DNA of 64,000 nt from Brevibacterium pigmentatum (GCF_011617465.1 NZ_CP050153.1:620001-684000); one strand, 5' to 3'; shown: positions 35,272-44,967, numbered from the stretch's first letter. Numbers and translations are program-made. The notes: generated from the sequence alone by a model not told the origin.

Positions 35272-35313
35272 GAAGTGTGGGCGTCCTGATTTCGATCAGG
35301 GCGCCCACACTTC
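35272..35313 (+). terminator. Intrinsic terminator of the BCCT-sulfatase operon
   Basis: A stem of 12 bp (GAAGTGTGGGCG at 35272-35283 with its complement at 35302-35313), then a T-G pair and 6 more bp (CCTGAT/ATCAGG) around a TTCG tetraloop. It is very stable. Confidence 0.88.
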
Positions 35314-35376
35314 TAACCCGCGGAAGCGGAATGCGGACTCCGCCGGGCGGCCCCGGCAGGTCGGCTGGGAGGGTGA

Positions 35377-35389
35377 GCCGCCTCGGCGA
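35377..35389 (+). repeat. Dispersed GCCGCCTCGGCGA motif
   Basis: An intergenic copy between the sulfatase terminator and the TIGR01777 gene, same orientation as the other intergenic copies. Confidence 0.5.
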
Positions 35390-35469
35390 GAACAATTCAT
35401 GTGGACTTAGGTGAGTTGCGGGTCACATTCTCAGAAACCGGTGGCATCATTCGAGGTAGGAGGGATGCC

Positions 35470-36870
35470 ATGACCATCTTTGAGTCGACATCTGAAGTTC
35501 CGCTCGGCGCGGAGACCACATTCGATTGGCATGCTCGGCCGGGAGCGCTGACTCGCCTCTCGCCTCACTGGGCGCAGGAGATCGTCGAAGAGAGCTATCC
35601 TCCGATCGCCCCGGGGGCGGTGGCGCAGGTGAAGACGAGCGTGCCGGGCACCTACGGTCTCGTGCGACGACCGTTCAGCTCCGTGCACTCGGAGGGTCCG
35701 TCGCGTTTCTCCTTCGTCGATGAGCTGAAGAAGGGTCCGCTGAGCCAGTGGAAGCACACGCACGAGTTCACCTCGGTCGCCGGCGGGACGAAGATCGACG
35801 ACCATATCGAATTCTCCATGGCTCCGCAGGGCTTCGACGTCATCGACCGGGGGCTCACTCACTACCTTGAGGCCACCTTCGACGCCCGCCGCAAGCGGAT
35901 GCTCATGGACATCGACTTCCTCGAATCCACGAACGCGCCCCTGCTGACGCGGAAGAAGGGCAAGCACATCCTCATCGCCGGCGGCAGCGGAATGATCGGG
36001 CGCCAGGTGGCCGCCCTGTTCTCCACCGCCGGTCATTTCGTGCGGCTCCTCGTCCGCGAAACTCCGAAATTTGAGTACGAGGTGCACTGGAATCCGGATC
36101 TGGGAATCCTCAACCCACGGGATCTCGCATGGGCGGATGCGGTGGTCCACCTCGGCGGACGGCCCATCGCCACTCGGTTCACCAAGCACGCGAAGGATGA
36201 GATCTGGTCGTCGCGCATCGACTCGACGAGGCTGCTCGTCGAAACGATGCGCGGTCTGCCCGAGGCGAAACGTCCGTCCGTCTTCGTCTGCGCCTCCGCG
36301 GTCGGCTATTACGGGGCGAAAGCAGACGAACCCGTCGACGAATCCGGACCGGCCGGTGAGGGATTCCTCGCCGAGGTATGCCAGAAATGGGAGGAGACTG
36401 CGGCCGGTGTCGAGGATGCCGGGATCAGACGAGTGTCGATTCGAACCGGAGTCGTCCTGAGCACCTTGGGTGGTCTGCTCAAACTGCAGGCGCCGCTGTT
36501 CCTCGCCGGCGCCGGCGGTCGCTTGGGCAGCGGGGAGCAGGCCTTGGCGTGGATCTCCCTGGACGATGTTGCACGGTCGTATGTGCACGCCGTCCTCTAT
36601 GACTACGTGCGTGGGCCGGTCAATGCCGTTGCCCCGGAGCTCGTCACGCAGGCGGAATTCGCCGAGGCTCTCGCCGGTCACCTGCGCAGGCCCGCGTGGA
36701 TCCCGACGCCCGGTTTCATCACGGAGATCATGCTCGGACGTGACGGGGCGAAGGAGCTCGCGTTGGCGGATCAGAGAGTGGTGCCGGAGAAGCTGCAGGA
36801 AACCGGATACCAGTTCGCCCACCCGACTTTGAGCGACTGCTTCGATGAGGAGCTCGGCGGCGGGGCGTGA
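35470..36870 (+). CDS. TIGR01777-family epimerase with N-terminal SRPBCC domain
   Basis: Cytoplasmic protein of 466 aa with two domains. Residues 1-150 are an SRPBCC/polyketide-cyclase-like fold (FESTSEVPLGAETTFDWHAR). From about 165 an extended SDR domain begins with HILIAGGSGMIGRQVAALFS, a GGxGxIG nucleotide motif. The family blocks AVVHLGGRPIATRFTK, SRIDSTRLLVETM and AWISLDDVARSYVHAV follow, along with a YYGAKADEPVDE catalytic-region Tyr. Members are annotated as SulA/YfcH-like epimerases of unknown substrate. GGAGGG lies about 6 bases before ATG 35470; a longer frame from 35401 has no SD. A broken single-domain relative is present at 43828-44845. Confidence 0.88.
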   Translation: MTIFESTSEVPLGAETTFDWHARPGALTRLSPHWAQEIVEESYPPIAPGAVAQVKTSVPGTYGLVRRPFSSVHSEGPSRFSFVDELKKGPLSQWKHTHEFTSVAGGTKIDDHIEFSMAPQGFDVIDRGLTHYLEATFDARRKRMLMDIDFLESTNAPLLTRKKGKHILIAGGSGMIGRQVAALFSTAGHFVRLLVRETPKFEYEVHWNPDLGILNPRDLAWADAVVHLGGRPIATRFTKHAKDEIWSSRIDSTRLLVETMRGLPEAKRPSVFVCASAVGYYGAKADEPVDESGPAGEGFLAEVCQKWEETAAGVEDAGIRRVSIRTGVVLSTLGGLLKLQAPLFLAGAGGRLGSGEQALAWISLDDVARSYVHAVLYDYVRGPVNAVAPELVTQAEFAEALAGHLRRPAWIPTPGFITEIMLGRDGAKELALADQRVVPEKLQETGYQFAHPTLSDCFDEELGGGA

Positions 36871-36877
36871 TACAGAA

Positions 36878-36915
36878 GTCCCCTCCGTTCGGCGTTAGAG
36901 CCGAGCGGAGGGGAC
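36878..36915. terminator. Bidirectional terminator between convergent genes
   Basis: A 16-bp stem (GTCCCCTCCGTTCGGC at 36878-36893; right arm 36900-36915) with one G-T pair and a 6-base loop. It lies between the TIGR01777 gene and the convergent MetE-like gene. Confidence 0.82.
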
Positions 36916-36955
36916 AGGTGCTTCTGCTGTTGCTATCTGTTTCTGCAGTGCTGGG

Positions 36956-38185
36956 TCAGAAGCGCTTCGAAGCGATCTCCGCGCCTTCGGTCAGGGACTG
37001 CAGCTTCGCGACGGCGATGTCCGGGTGGACTCGTCCGCCCAGACCGCAGTCGGTGGAGGCGACGACGTTCTCAGGTCCGACGAGCTTGGCGAATCGGCCG
37101 ATGCGTTCGGCGACGAGTTCGGGATGCTCGACGACGTTCGTCGAGTGGGAGACGATTCCGGGGATGATGTACTTGCCCTCGGGCAGCTTCTTCTCTTCCC
37201 AGATCTGCCATTCGTGTTCGTGGCGGACGTTCGCGGCTTCGAAGGTGATGCCGGCGGCATTGATCGAGAGCACCTGGTCGACGATCTCGATGAACGGGAG
37301 GTCGGTGACGTGCGGTCCGTGCCAGGAGCCCCAACAGGTGTGCACGCGCACTTGAGCCGGGTCGATTCCGCGCAGCGCATGGTTGAGCGCATCGACGCGG
37401 ACCTGGATGAACGAGCGGTAGTCATCGAAAGACGGTTCCGGGTTGATCTGGTCGAAGTTCTCCGCGAGGGAAGGATCGTCGATCTGGACGGTCAGCCCCG
37501 CCTCGGTGATGGCGAGGTATTCCTCACGCAGCACATCGGCCCATGCCCAGATGAACTCCTCTTCGGTGGCGTAGTGCTCGTTGGCGATGCGGGAGGCCGA
37601 ACCGGGCGACAGTGCGTTGATGTAGCCGGCGCGCTCGTCGTAGCCCGCGGCAGCCAGACCGGCCTTGAGGTTCGCGATATCGCGGTTGACCTGGTCGTGG
37701 CCGATGTAGCTGATCGGGCCTGTGGCCTTCGGGAACTGGGGCTGGGTTCCGGTGTCGGTTCCGGCCTTCGGATCCGTGTAGACGTTCGGGAAGAGGTTGC
37801 GATCGCGGCGGTCGGGCATGCTCGTGAGCACGATATTGCCCGGGGTCGAACGGTTCGCCGGGATCTCCCAGAGGTCGATATCGTGGAGCTCGAGCCCGCC
37901 GGTGCGGGCGAATGAATAGTGCCACCAGGCGCCGTAGTCGAAGTCGGCGGCCATGGCGTGACCGTATTCGCCGTCATTGGGCAGCGAGATGCCGAGGTTC
38001 TTCTGGCGCTTGACGAGGTCGGTGACACTGGCGGCCAGCAGCTCGTCGAACTCCTGCTCCTGTTCCTGCGACACGGACTCGCCGGCGAGACGGGCGGTGT
38101 TCTGTGTCTGCTTGACCTTGTTGGCCTCGATGAGTTCGGGGGTGCGGGGTAAGGATCCCGCGTGGGATGTGCGAATCGTCGCCAT
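36956..38185 (-). CDS. Cobalamin-independent methionine synthase-like (MetE C-terminal domain) protein
   Basis: Cytoplasmic protein of 409 aa with only the catalytic MetE C-terminal barrel, about half the length of true MetE. It opens RTSHAGSLPRTPEL, the typical start of the 'methionine synthase II' short forms. Zinc ligands are visible as His and Cys of VRVHTCWGSWHGPH and the later Cys in STDCGLGGRVH. Such short proteins are methyltransferases whose methyl donor may not be folate. The start is ATG 38185 with GAAGAGGAG upstream. The 245-base region before it holds a possible 11-codon upstream ORF (38282-38317). It is a single gene, convergent with TIGR01777. Confidence 0.86.
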   Translation of the reverse strand: MATIRTSHAGSLPRTPELIEANKVKQTQNTARLAGESVSQEQEQEFDELLAASVTDLVKRQKNLGISLPNDGEYGHAMAADFDYGAWWHYSFARTGGLELHDIDLWEIPANRSTPGNIVLTSMPDRRDRNLFPNVYTDPKAGTDTGTQPQFPKATGPISYIGHDQVNRDIANLKAGLAAAGYDERAGYINALSPGSASRIANEHYATEEEFIWAWADVLREEYLAITEAGLTVQIDDPSLAENFDQINPEPSFDDYRSFIQVRVDALNHALRGIDPAQVRVHTCWGSWHGPHVTDLPFIEIVDQVLSINAAGITFEAANVRHEHEWQIWEEKKLPEGKYIIPGIVSHSTNVVEHPELVAERIGRFAKLVGPENVVASTDCGLGGRVHPDIAVAKLQSLTEGAEIASKRF

Positions 38186-38418
38186 GGCTGACTCCTCTTC
38201 CTTGTTCGTCGTGTCGTTCGTCTGCGCTTCTGAGTCGGCGGCCGCGGAAAGGCCGAAGCCGCATCGTTCTTCTTCAGGCAATCACATTCGCCGTCGTGCA
38301 TGTGCGATCGGTGTCATGTTAGGTCACGTCGCGGACGGGTCAGGCTGCTATGTCAGACGCCGTTACGCGGGTGTCAGCTTTGCAACGTAATCGAACGCTG
38401 CTGTCCGCCGAGAGTTCA

Positions 38419-38424
38419 TAGAGT
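38419..38424 (+). promoter_or_regulatory. -10 box for leaderless membrane-protein gene
   Basis: TAGAGT, then GAAGAC, then ATG 38431. The 6-base spacing matches the other leaderless candidates. Confidence 0.5.
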
Positions 38425-38430
38425 GAAGAC

Positions 38431-39255
38431 ATGAGTTCAACGTGGCCCCAGAGATCCGACCTAAACCGGTCGCTGTCGCACTTGCATGGTGCCGGACGCG
38501 TCGGCGCTTCGGAGGCTTCAGCGGCAGCTGCTGCCCACACAGAATGGTCTACCCGGATTATGCTCTGGGGCTCCCGCTGCCTGATGAGCCTCGCGGTTGC
38601 ACTCTATATCCTGCCCCCGCTGTTCTCTGCGGCAGTGGCGGCAATCATGCCATTGCCCGTGATCCTGAATGATGCGGCCATGACCGGATTGCGATCTATG
38701 GTCATTGTCGTTGGAGCCATGGCACTTGTGCTGGTGGTCAACACCTCGTGGTCTCGAAGAATTCTCGCTGTTGTCCTCTTCGCCATCGTCTGGTGCTTTC
38801 CGTTGGTCATCGTTCCGATTCTGTCGCCGCCTTTCGACCCAGCAGGGTCGCAGCAAACGGTATCAATCCTGCCGGACTTCATCCGCGTGCCCGCAGGTCT
38901 GACTCTGTTCTTCGGCGTCACTTATCTTGCGTGGAACATCGTTCGCAATCGGCGGTGGTGGATTCTGTTGCTCTCGTTCGTCTGGTCCGCCATCGTCGCT
39001 GTGGTCCAGCAGCTGATCTTCTTTGCGATGACGTCGATCGGCGCGCCTCCTCTGCTGATGACGACTGCGGTCGTGGCGGTGTCTCTGACGCTTGTCCTGG
39101 GCGGATTCGGCGTCTTCCACCTGTTGGGACGCATCAGAGGGGCTACTGTTCCAGCTTTCGACCTCCGAACGGAAGTTGCAGGCACTTGCGGGCAAGCACA
39201 CAGCCGGCCGGCAGTTGCCTACCACGGATCTCATCTGGGAATTCCCGGTGCGTGA
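38431..39255 (+). CDS. Hypothetical multi-pass membrane protein (first of tandem pair)
   Basis: Membrane protein of 274 aa. After a polar N-terminal 40 residues there are about six hydrophobic segments (near 43-75, 86-102, 108-130, 150-168, 175-200 and 205-230). A short basic motif WNIVRNRRWWILL lies between helices, and GVFHLLGRIRGATVP ends the last one. The final 35 residues are polar. No family is recognised. The next gene encodes a clear relative sharing both the NRRWW and GVFHLLGR blocks, so the pair arose by tandem duplication. The function is unknown. Confidence 0.7.
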   Translation: MSSTWPQRSDLNRSLSHLHGAGRVGASEASAAAAAHTEWSTRIMLWGSRCLMSLAVALYILPPLFSAAVAAIMPLPVILNDAAMTGLRSMVIVVGAMALVLVVNTSWSRRILAVVLFAIVWCFPLVIVPILSPPFDPAGSQQTVSILPDFIRVPAGLTLFFGVTYLAWNIVRNRRWWILLLSFVWSAIVAVVQQLIFFAMTSIGAPPLLMTTAVVAVSLTLVLGGFGVFHLLGRIRGATVPAFDLRTEVAGTCGQAHSRPAVAYHGSHLGIPGA

Positions 39256-39356
39256 GTAGATGCAGATTCGGCTTCTTCCGCGGTCGCAGCCAGTGCCGGG
39301 AAACCATCAGCACGCCGATGCTGTTTGCTCGCGGGCTGCGAATGCAGGGTGGAACT

Positions 39357-40037
39357 ATGGGCTATTCGCCAGGTGACAAGAGTTCAGTCAGTCAACCTCA
39401 GTCCAGCGAGGCTACTCCGGGATGGCTGGCACGATCACTGTTCTGGGCGGCGCTGGTGATCGGGGCGCTGCCGTCACTGGTGTTAGCCCCGATGCCGCCG
39501 TTGTGGGATTCGAGCACAGACATCATATTCTTCGTCGTCGGATCGATCCTCTGCACCTGTCTGCGGCTTATCCTCGGTGCCGTCGCCATCCTGCTGGTGA
39601 AGAACACAAACTGGGCGCTGAGGCTCCTCGGTGCCGGAATCTACCTCTTCGGGTGTACAGCCCTGATGACCACACCTTTGACGTGGATCTTTCTCGCCTC
39701 GCTCGGGACCGAAGGCAACGGGGCTCTGCCCGCAATGACCACGATCCAAGGGGCGCTCAGCTCAATCTTCTTGGTGGGGGTATTCTGCGGGTGGAACATC
39801 GCTCGCAATCGGCGCTGGTGGCTGCTCGCCATCGCAGTCGTCCTCGGTGCGACAATCGCGCTGTTCGATATGTTCGTCGCCAGACCGCTGGCCGAGAGCG
39901 TCACGACCGACGTCATGGCTGCTGTGCTCGTCCAAATGGTCTGGCTTGTACTCACCTTCGCGTGTCTCGGGGTCTTCCACCTGCTTGGCCGCGTGAATGG
40001 TGCGACGGTTCCGAAGCCAACTCAGCCTGCCTGCTGA
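39357..40037 (+). CDS. Hypothetical multi-pass membrane protein (second of tandem pair)
   Basis: Membrane protein of 226 aa, paralog of the preceding gene. It shares CGWNIARNRRWWLLA and LGVFHLLGRVNGATVP in the same positions, with helices near 26-48, 55-80, 88-112, 125-148, 155-172 and 182-205. ATG 39357 is chosen because GGGTGGA lies about 5 bases upstream and the frame further upstream is a shadow of the first gene. ATG 39342 and 39318 are possible alternatives. The C-terminus is shorter (ends KPTQPAC). The function is unknown. Confidence 0.65.
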   Translation: MGYSPGDKSSVSQPQSSEATPGWLARSLFWAALVIGALPSLVLAPMPPLWDSSTDIIFFVVGSILCTCLRLILGAVAILLVKNTNWALRLLGAGIYLFGCTALMTTPLTWIFLASLGTEGNGALPAMTTIQGALSSIFLVGVFCGWNIARNRRWWLLAIAVVLGATIALFDMFVARPLAESVTTDVMAAVLVQMVWLVLTFACLGVFHLLGRVNGATVPKPTQPAC

Positions 40038-40176
40038 TCCGGGCGTTGCAGCTGGTCGAGATAGGTATCAAGAACTGCTTCGACGACGGACGCGGTGTAA
40101 CGCTCGGGAGCGGCGACTCCGTTATTCGACTACGTCATCATGATGCTGGCCGTCCGGGACGCGGGGCGAATACGAA

Positions 40177-40235
40177 ACGACCCCTCGCCTCGAGCAGACC
40201 AATTGACGCTGGTCGTATCGAGGCCGAGGGGTCGT
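40177..40235 (-). terminator. Terminator of purL
   Basis: The outer stem pairs ACGACCCCTCGCCTCGA (40177-40193) with 40218-40235, leaving a single bulged G. A short GACCA/TGGTC inner stem lies inside. It lies just past the purL stop on the minus strand. Confidence 0.75.
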
Positions 40236-40263
40236 CTCGGCGTCAGTCTTTCGCGGTCGTCAC

Positions 40264-42648
40264 TCAGACCGCGGTTTCGGTCACTGCCGCAACACTTCCG
40301 CCGAACTGGTTGGGCAGGGTGCCCTCGTGGGTCTCCCGCAGCTCGTTGAGGCCGATCGAGAAGTGATCGACGATGTCGAGGCTCGGCTCGGAGTCGCCGG
40401 CATCGGTCATGCCGATGCGCACGAACGGGAACCGGCGGGCCGTGCACATGTCCTTGAAGCGGACCTCTTCCGACCGCGGCACGGCCACGATGGCGCGGGC
40501 CGTCGATTCGGAGAACAGCGCGGTGAACACGTCGACGCCGTCACGTTCGCACACTTCGTCGAGCCAGATCCGCGCTCCCGTGCCGTAGCGCAGGCAGGAC
40601 TCGACGAGCGCCTGCGACAGACCGCCTTCGGACAGGTCATGCGCGGCATCGATCATGCCGTCGCGCGAGCAGTTGATGAGGATCTCGCCGAGTTCCCTCT
40701 CCGCTGCCGGCTTGTACTGCGGAGGAACCCCGCCGAGGTGGTCGGCCGTGACGTCGGCCCACGCCGATCCGTCGAGCTCAGCCTCGGTGGTGCCGAGCAG
40801 GTAGATGGTCTGGCCCGGTTCCTTCCACCCGCTCGGGGTGGCGCGGGTGACATCGTCGAAGACGCCGAGCACACCGACGACCGGAGTCGGGTGGATGGCC
40901 ACTCCGCCGGTCTGGTTGTACAGGGACACATTGCCGCCGGTGACGGGAATGCTCAGATCCTGGCAGGCCTCGGCCAGTCCTTCGACGGCCTGCGCGAACT
41001 GCCACATGATCGCCGGATCCTCGGGCGAACCGAAGTTCAGGCAGTCGGTGACCGCACGCGGAATGGCGCCGGAGGTCGTGACATTGCGGTAGGCCTCGGC
41101 CAGCGCGAGCTGCGCTCCGCGGGCCGGGTCGAGGAACGTGTAGCGACCGTTGGCATCGGTGGCGATGGCCACGCCCAGTCCGGATTCCTCATCGACTCGG
41201 ATGACTCCGGCATCGTCGGGGAACGCCTGTGCGGTGTTGCCCTGAACGTACTTGTCGTACTGGGAGGTGATCCACGACTTCGACGCCAGGTTCGGGGAAC
41301 CGGCGAGCTGCAGCATCGTCGAACGAAGTTCGTCATCGGAGGCAGGCTTTGCCAGGCCCGCGGCTTCGACGGAGTTCGCGGCCACCTCGGCGGTCCATGA
41401 GGGCTCGTTCATGGGGCGGTTGTAGACGGGGCCGTCGTGGGCGACGGAGCGCGGTGGCACGTCGACGATGACATCGCCGCGCCATTCGATGATGAGTCGG
41501 CCGGTGTCGGTGACCTCGCCGAGCACGGAGGTCTCGACCTCCCACTTGCCGACGATGGCGAGGAACTCCTCGAGCCGATCGGGGCGGACGACGGCCATCA
41601 TGCGCTCCTGCGACTCCGACATGAGGATCTCCTCAGGGGTCAGCGTCTCGTCGCGCAGCAGCACGTCGTCGAGGGCGATGTGCATTCCGCCGTCGCCGTT
41701 GGAGGCCAGCTCCGAGGTGGCGCAGGAGATTCCGGCGGCGCCGAGGTCCTGGATGCCTTCGACGACACCGGCGTGGAAGAGTTCGAGGCAGCATTCGATG
41801 AGCACCTTCTCGGCGAAGGGGTCGCCGACCTGCACGGCAGGACGCTTCGACGGCTTCGTATCGTCGAAGGATTCCGAGGCGAGGATCGAGGCTCCGCCGA
41901 TACCGTCGCCACCGGTGCGCGCACCGAAGAGGACGACCTTGTTGCCCTTGCCCGAAGCATTGGCCAGACGGATGTCCTCATGGCGCATGACACCGACGGC
42001 CAGGGCGTTGACCAGGGGGTTTCCCTGGTAGCTGGGATCGAAAACCGTCTCGCCGCCGATGTTGGGCAGGCCCAGCGAGTTGCCGTAGTTGCTGATGCCG
42101 GCGACGACACCGTGGAGGACACGGGCGGTGTCCGGGTGGTCGATGCGTCCGAAGCGCAGCTGGTCCATCACGGCAACCGGGCGCGCTCCCATGGAGATGA
42201 TGTCGCGGACGATTCCGCCGACGCCCGTGGCCGCACCCTGGTGGGGTTCGACGAAGCTGGGGCTGTTGTGGCTCTCGACCTTGAACGTCACGGCCCAGCC
42301 ATCACCGATGTCGACGACGCCGGCGTTCTCGCCGATGCCGACGAGCAGGTGCTTCTTCATGTCGTCGGTGACCTTGTCACCGAACTTCGAGAGGTGGACC
42401 TTCGAAGACTTGTACGAGCAGTGCTCGGACCACATGACCGAGTACATCGCCAATTCCGCCGAGGTGGGGCGGCGTCCGAGGATCGCCTTGATCTGCTCGT
42501 ATTCGTCGGCCTTGAGGCCGAGATCGGCGAAGGGCTGGTCGACGTCGGGGTTCGCCGCAGCGAACTCGACCGTCTCCTTGACCTGCTTCGCATTGTCCTG
42601 CGCGGAATCGACCTGCGTGGAATCCGCAGAACTGAGGTTTGACGACAT
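40264..42648 (-). CDS. purL: Phosphoribosylformylglycinamidine synthase subunit PurL
   Basis: Large catalytic subunit of FGAM synthase, 794 aa, fourth step of purine synthesis, working with PurS and PurQ encoded elsewhere. It has the short-form PurL start ([20 protein letters not shown]), then [20 protein letters not shown], the ATP/metal region [20 protein letters not shown], and [19 protein letters not shown]. The C-terminal AIRS-like half includes [15 protein letters not shown] and [16 protein letters not shown]. The frame is intact from ATG 42648, with AGAGGA upstream and TAAGAT as a possible -10. It is divergent from trhO. Its intactness argues that the purine pathway is functional and that the purA lesion is technical. 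Confidence 0.95.
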   Translation of the reverse strand: MSSNLSSADSTQVDSAQDNAKQVKETVEFAAANPDVDQPFADLGLKADEYEQIKAILGRRPTSAELAMYSVMWSEHCSYKSSKVHLSKFGDKVTDDMKKHLLVGIGENAGVVDIGDGWAVTFKVESHNSPSFVEPHQGAATGVGGIVRDIISMGARPVAVMDQLRFGRIDHPDTARVLHGVVAGISNYGNSLGLPNIGGETVFDPSYQGNPLVNALAVGVMRHEDIRLANASGKGNKVVLFGARTGGDGIGGASILASESFDDTKPSKRPAVQVGDPFAEKVLIECCLELFHAGVVEGIQDLGAAGISCATSELASNGDGGMHIALDDVLLRDETLTPEEILMSESQERMMAVVRPDRLEEFLAIVGKWEVETSVLGEVTDTGRLIIEWRGDVIVDVPPRSVAHDGPVYNRPMNEPSWTAEVAANSVEAAGLAKPASDDELRSTMLQLAGSPNLASKSWITSQYDKYVQGNTAQAFPDDAGVIRVDEESGLGVAIATDANGRYTFLDPARGAQLALAEAYRNVTTSGAIPRAVTDCLNFGSPEDPAIMWQFAQAVEGLAEACQDLSIPVTGGNVSLYNQTGGVAIHPTPVVGVLGVFDDVTRATPSGWKEPGQTIYLLGTTEAELDGSAWADVTADHLGGVPPQYKPAAERELGEILINCSRDGMIDAAHDLSEGGLSQALVESCLRYGTGARIWLDEVCERDGVDVFTALFSESTARAIVAVPRSEEVRFKDMCTARRFPFVRIGMTDAGDSEPSLDIVDHFSIGLNELRETHEGTLPNQFGGSVAAVTETAV

Positions 42649-42798
42649 GTCCTCTAAGGGGCCCTTTCATACGACACGGCACTCTCGCCCAATCTTAGCC
42701 GTGTCCCCACCGCACGGGCGAAGTGCGTCCACGGACAGCCCGCGGACACATGGGGTGGGTCGGGGTGGAGGGACAGGGAACGGACGCGGCCACGGCCG

Positions 42799-42811
42799 GC
42801 CGCCTCGGCGA
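42799..42811 (+). repeat. Dispersed GCCGCCTCGGCGA motif
   Basis: An exact copy in the divergent purL-trhO intergenic region, same orientation as the other intergenic copies. Confidence 0.5.
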
Positions 42812-42844
42812 GGGGAACTGTGGGGAGCATCGGATGACCACAAT

Positions 42845-42850
42845 TAGAAT
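42845..42850 (+). promoter_or_regulatory. -10 box for leaderless trhO
   Basis: TAGAAT, then GGGGCC, then ATG 42857. The spacing is 6 bases and no SD is present. Confidence 0.55.
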
Positions 42851-42856
42851 GGGGCC

Positions 42857-43768
42857 ATGGCAACTCCCAAGATCGTCCTGTTCTATGTCTTCACTCCGCT
42901 GCCCGACCCCGAGGCGGTCAAGCTGTGGCAGCACACCCTGGCCGAGAGCCTGGGGCTCAAGGGACGGGTCATCGTGTCGAAGGACGGCATCAACGCCACG
43001 GTCGGCGGGGACATCTTCGATGTGAAGCAGTACGTTCGGGCGACGAAGTCCTATGCGCCGTTCAAGGGCGCGGACATCAAGTGGTCCAACGGCGAAGGCG
43101 ACGACTTCCCGCGTCTGAGCGTGAAAGTGCGCGACGAACTCGTCACCTTCGGAACCCCGGACGAGATCACCGTGACAGAAGACGGAGTCCAAGGCGGCGG
43201 CCAGCACCTCAAGCCGGGAGCCCTGCATAAACTCCTCGACGAACGCGGTGAAGAGGTCGTCTTCTTCGACGGCCGCAATGCGATGGAAGCGCAGATCGGG
43301 AAGTTCCGAGATGCGATCGTCCCCGACACGGACACCACGCGTGACTTCATCGCCGAGATCGAATCCGGCAAATACGACGACCTCAAGGACAAACCCGTCG
43401 TCACCTACTGCACCGGCGGAATCCGCTGCGAGGTCCTGTCCGTGCTGATGAAGAACCGCGGATTCGAGGAGGTCTATCAGCTCGATGGCGGCATCGTCCG
43501 CTACGGCGAGACCTTCGGCAATTCCGGCTACTGGGACGGCTCCCTCTACGTCTTCGACAAACGCATGCACGTCGAATTCGGTGACAACGTCGAATCGATC
43601 GGGCACTGCGTGTCCTGCGACAAGAAGACCCCGGAGTTCGTCAACTGCGCGAACCTCGAGTGCCGCAAGCAGTACCTGCGGTGTGCCGAATGCACGGAGA
43701 AGGGTCTGCAGTCCTATTGCGTCGACTGCGTCGAGCAGGGAATCCCCGCCGAGGCGGCCGCCGGCTGA
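42857..43768 (+). CDS. trhO: tRNA uridine(34) hydroxylase, rhodanese-type (TrhO/YceA)
   Basis: Cytoplasmic tRNA-modifying enzyme of 303 aa that makes 5-hydroxyuridine at wobble position 34. The N-terminal domain ([20 protein letters not shown], then [12 protein letters not shown]) is specific to the TrhO/YbfQ group. The rhodanese domain at about 118-225 has catalytic Cys185 in YCTGGIRCE, with Cys191 two turns on. The C-terminal tail has Cys pairs (CVSCDK, CANLEC, CAEC, CVDC) that could bind zinc. The gene is divergent from purL and appears leaderless. The family assignment is clear; activity in this organism is inferred. Confidence 0.9.
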   Translation: MATPKIVLFYVFTPLPDPEAVKLWQHTLAESLGLKGRVIVSKDGINATVGGDIFDVKQYVRATKSYAPFKGADIKWSNGEGDDFPRLSVKVRDELVTFGTPDEITVTEDGVQGGGQHLKPGALHKLLDERGEEVVFFDGRNAMEAQIGKFRDAIVPDTDTTRDFIAEIESGKYDDLKDKPVVTYCTGGIRCEVLSVLMKNRGFEEVYQLDGGIVRYGETFGNSGYWDGSLYVFDKRMHVEFGDNVESIGHCVSCDKKTPEFVNCANLECRKQYLRCAECTEKGLQSYCVDCVEQGIPAEAAAG

Positions 43769-43827
43769 GGCGTGGGGTCGTGCCGTTCCCCGGAGGTGGG
43801 GGAGTGCCGTACTGATTCTCTGGCACT

Positions 43828-44845
43828 TCAGCGCAGCAGGTGTTTGGTCGCGGCCTCGATATCGGTCCATCGGAAGTCGAATCCGGCTGCCTCGAGCCGT
43901 GAAGGCAGCACCCACCGACTCTTGAGCACGAGTTCTGACTCCTGACGCAGGACGATCATCCCGGTCTCGAGCAGCCACCTGGGCGCCGGAATCCCCACGG
44001 GCATACGCACCGCTTTGCGCAGCGCCTTCATGAGCGATCGATTGTCCGAAACCTGCGGGTTCGACACATTGATCGGGCCGCTGAGCCCCTCATGGTCGTC
44101 GATGAACCGGATCGCGCGGAGCACGTCCTCGATATGAACCCAGCTGAACCGCTGACGACCGTGAGTCGGCGGGTGTCCCCGCCAGATGGTCGGTCCTGAT
44201 GCTTCCGGTCCGATCCCGCGGTACCGGCGGTGTGGGAACCAACGCCCTTCATGCTGGGCGCCGCCGGCTCCGAACCTGGCCGCAGTCGCCAACATGTTCA
44301 ATCAAGCTCCGTCACCGAGCACGATCGCCATCCGCAGCGCGACTCGTCTGGTCGCCGGCAGGGACCCGGCGAAGAACTCCTTCTCCCAGGCCTTGGCGAT
44401 ATCGACCGAGAACCCCTCGCCGATATCACCGTCGTCCTCGGTCTGCGGTCGGTCCATCGCATGACGGTAGATCGTGGCAGTGCTCGAGTTGATCCACAGA
44501 CGCGGAGGCGCCGAGGCAGCCGCCACCGCAGCATTGAGAGTGCGAGTCGTATCAACGCGGGAGTCCCAGATGACCTTTCGGTTCGCATCCGTGTACCGGC
44601 ACCCGACGCTGCGGCCGGCGAGATTGACGAGCAGGTCGGCGCCGTCGATGAGTTCGGCGATCAGGTCAGGGTCGATCCCAGGTGGCATCGGCGGAAGCGG
44701 GGGAGCGGCCGACCGTTCTGGTCGTGTACCCCCGAGTGCTCAGTGCTTTGAGCAGCTCTCCGCCGATGAAGCCCGATGCTCCGGCGACAACGGCGATCGG
44801 AGCCTGGGCGTTATCCAGCGATGTGTCTGCGGGTTCGATGCTCAT
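43828..44845 (-). pseudogene. TIGR01777-family epimerase, broken by a frameshift and an in-frame stop
   Basis: From ATG 44845 the frame reads PIAVVAGASGFIGGELLKAL, the SDR nucleotide motif, then runs into a stop near residue 60. Removing one base from the CCC run at 44677-44679 restores ATWIDPDLIAELIDGADLLV. The protein then continues through LVNLAGRSVGCRYTDANR to VLGDGA. There TGA at 44304-44302 interrupts the frame, which continues unchanged as LNMLATAARFGAGGAQ through FSWVHIEDVLRAIRF to the natural end. The frameshift could be a consensus error in a homopolymer, but the TGA is not a homopolymer effect, so the gene is probably truly decayed. It lacks the SRPBCC domain of the intact relative at 35470. 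Confidence 0.85.
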
Positions 44846-44937
44846 AAACGGACGCTAACACCCAGCATCGACGGGGACTGCTGTTGAGGTTCGGAAGCCA
44901 TGTGGTGGGTGTCACGTGGGGAAAGTTGGTTTTGGAT

Positions 44938-44967
44938 TTGCGTGGTCGGGTTTGCCTGGTCTAGAGT
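44938..44967 (+). promoter_or_regulatory. rrn promoter, copy 1
   Basis: TTGCGT at 44938-44943 and TAGAGT at 44962-44967 with 18-base spacing. A second possible -10, TAATAG, lies near 45081. The 416-base leader that follows (44968-45381) has no gene. It contains the conserved leader element at 45144. Confidence 0.5.

Noticed and set aside
36956..38281. Longer MetE-like protein starting at 38281
   Set aside because: The extra N-terminus has no family match, and ATG 38185 has a good SD and the canonical start of the family.
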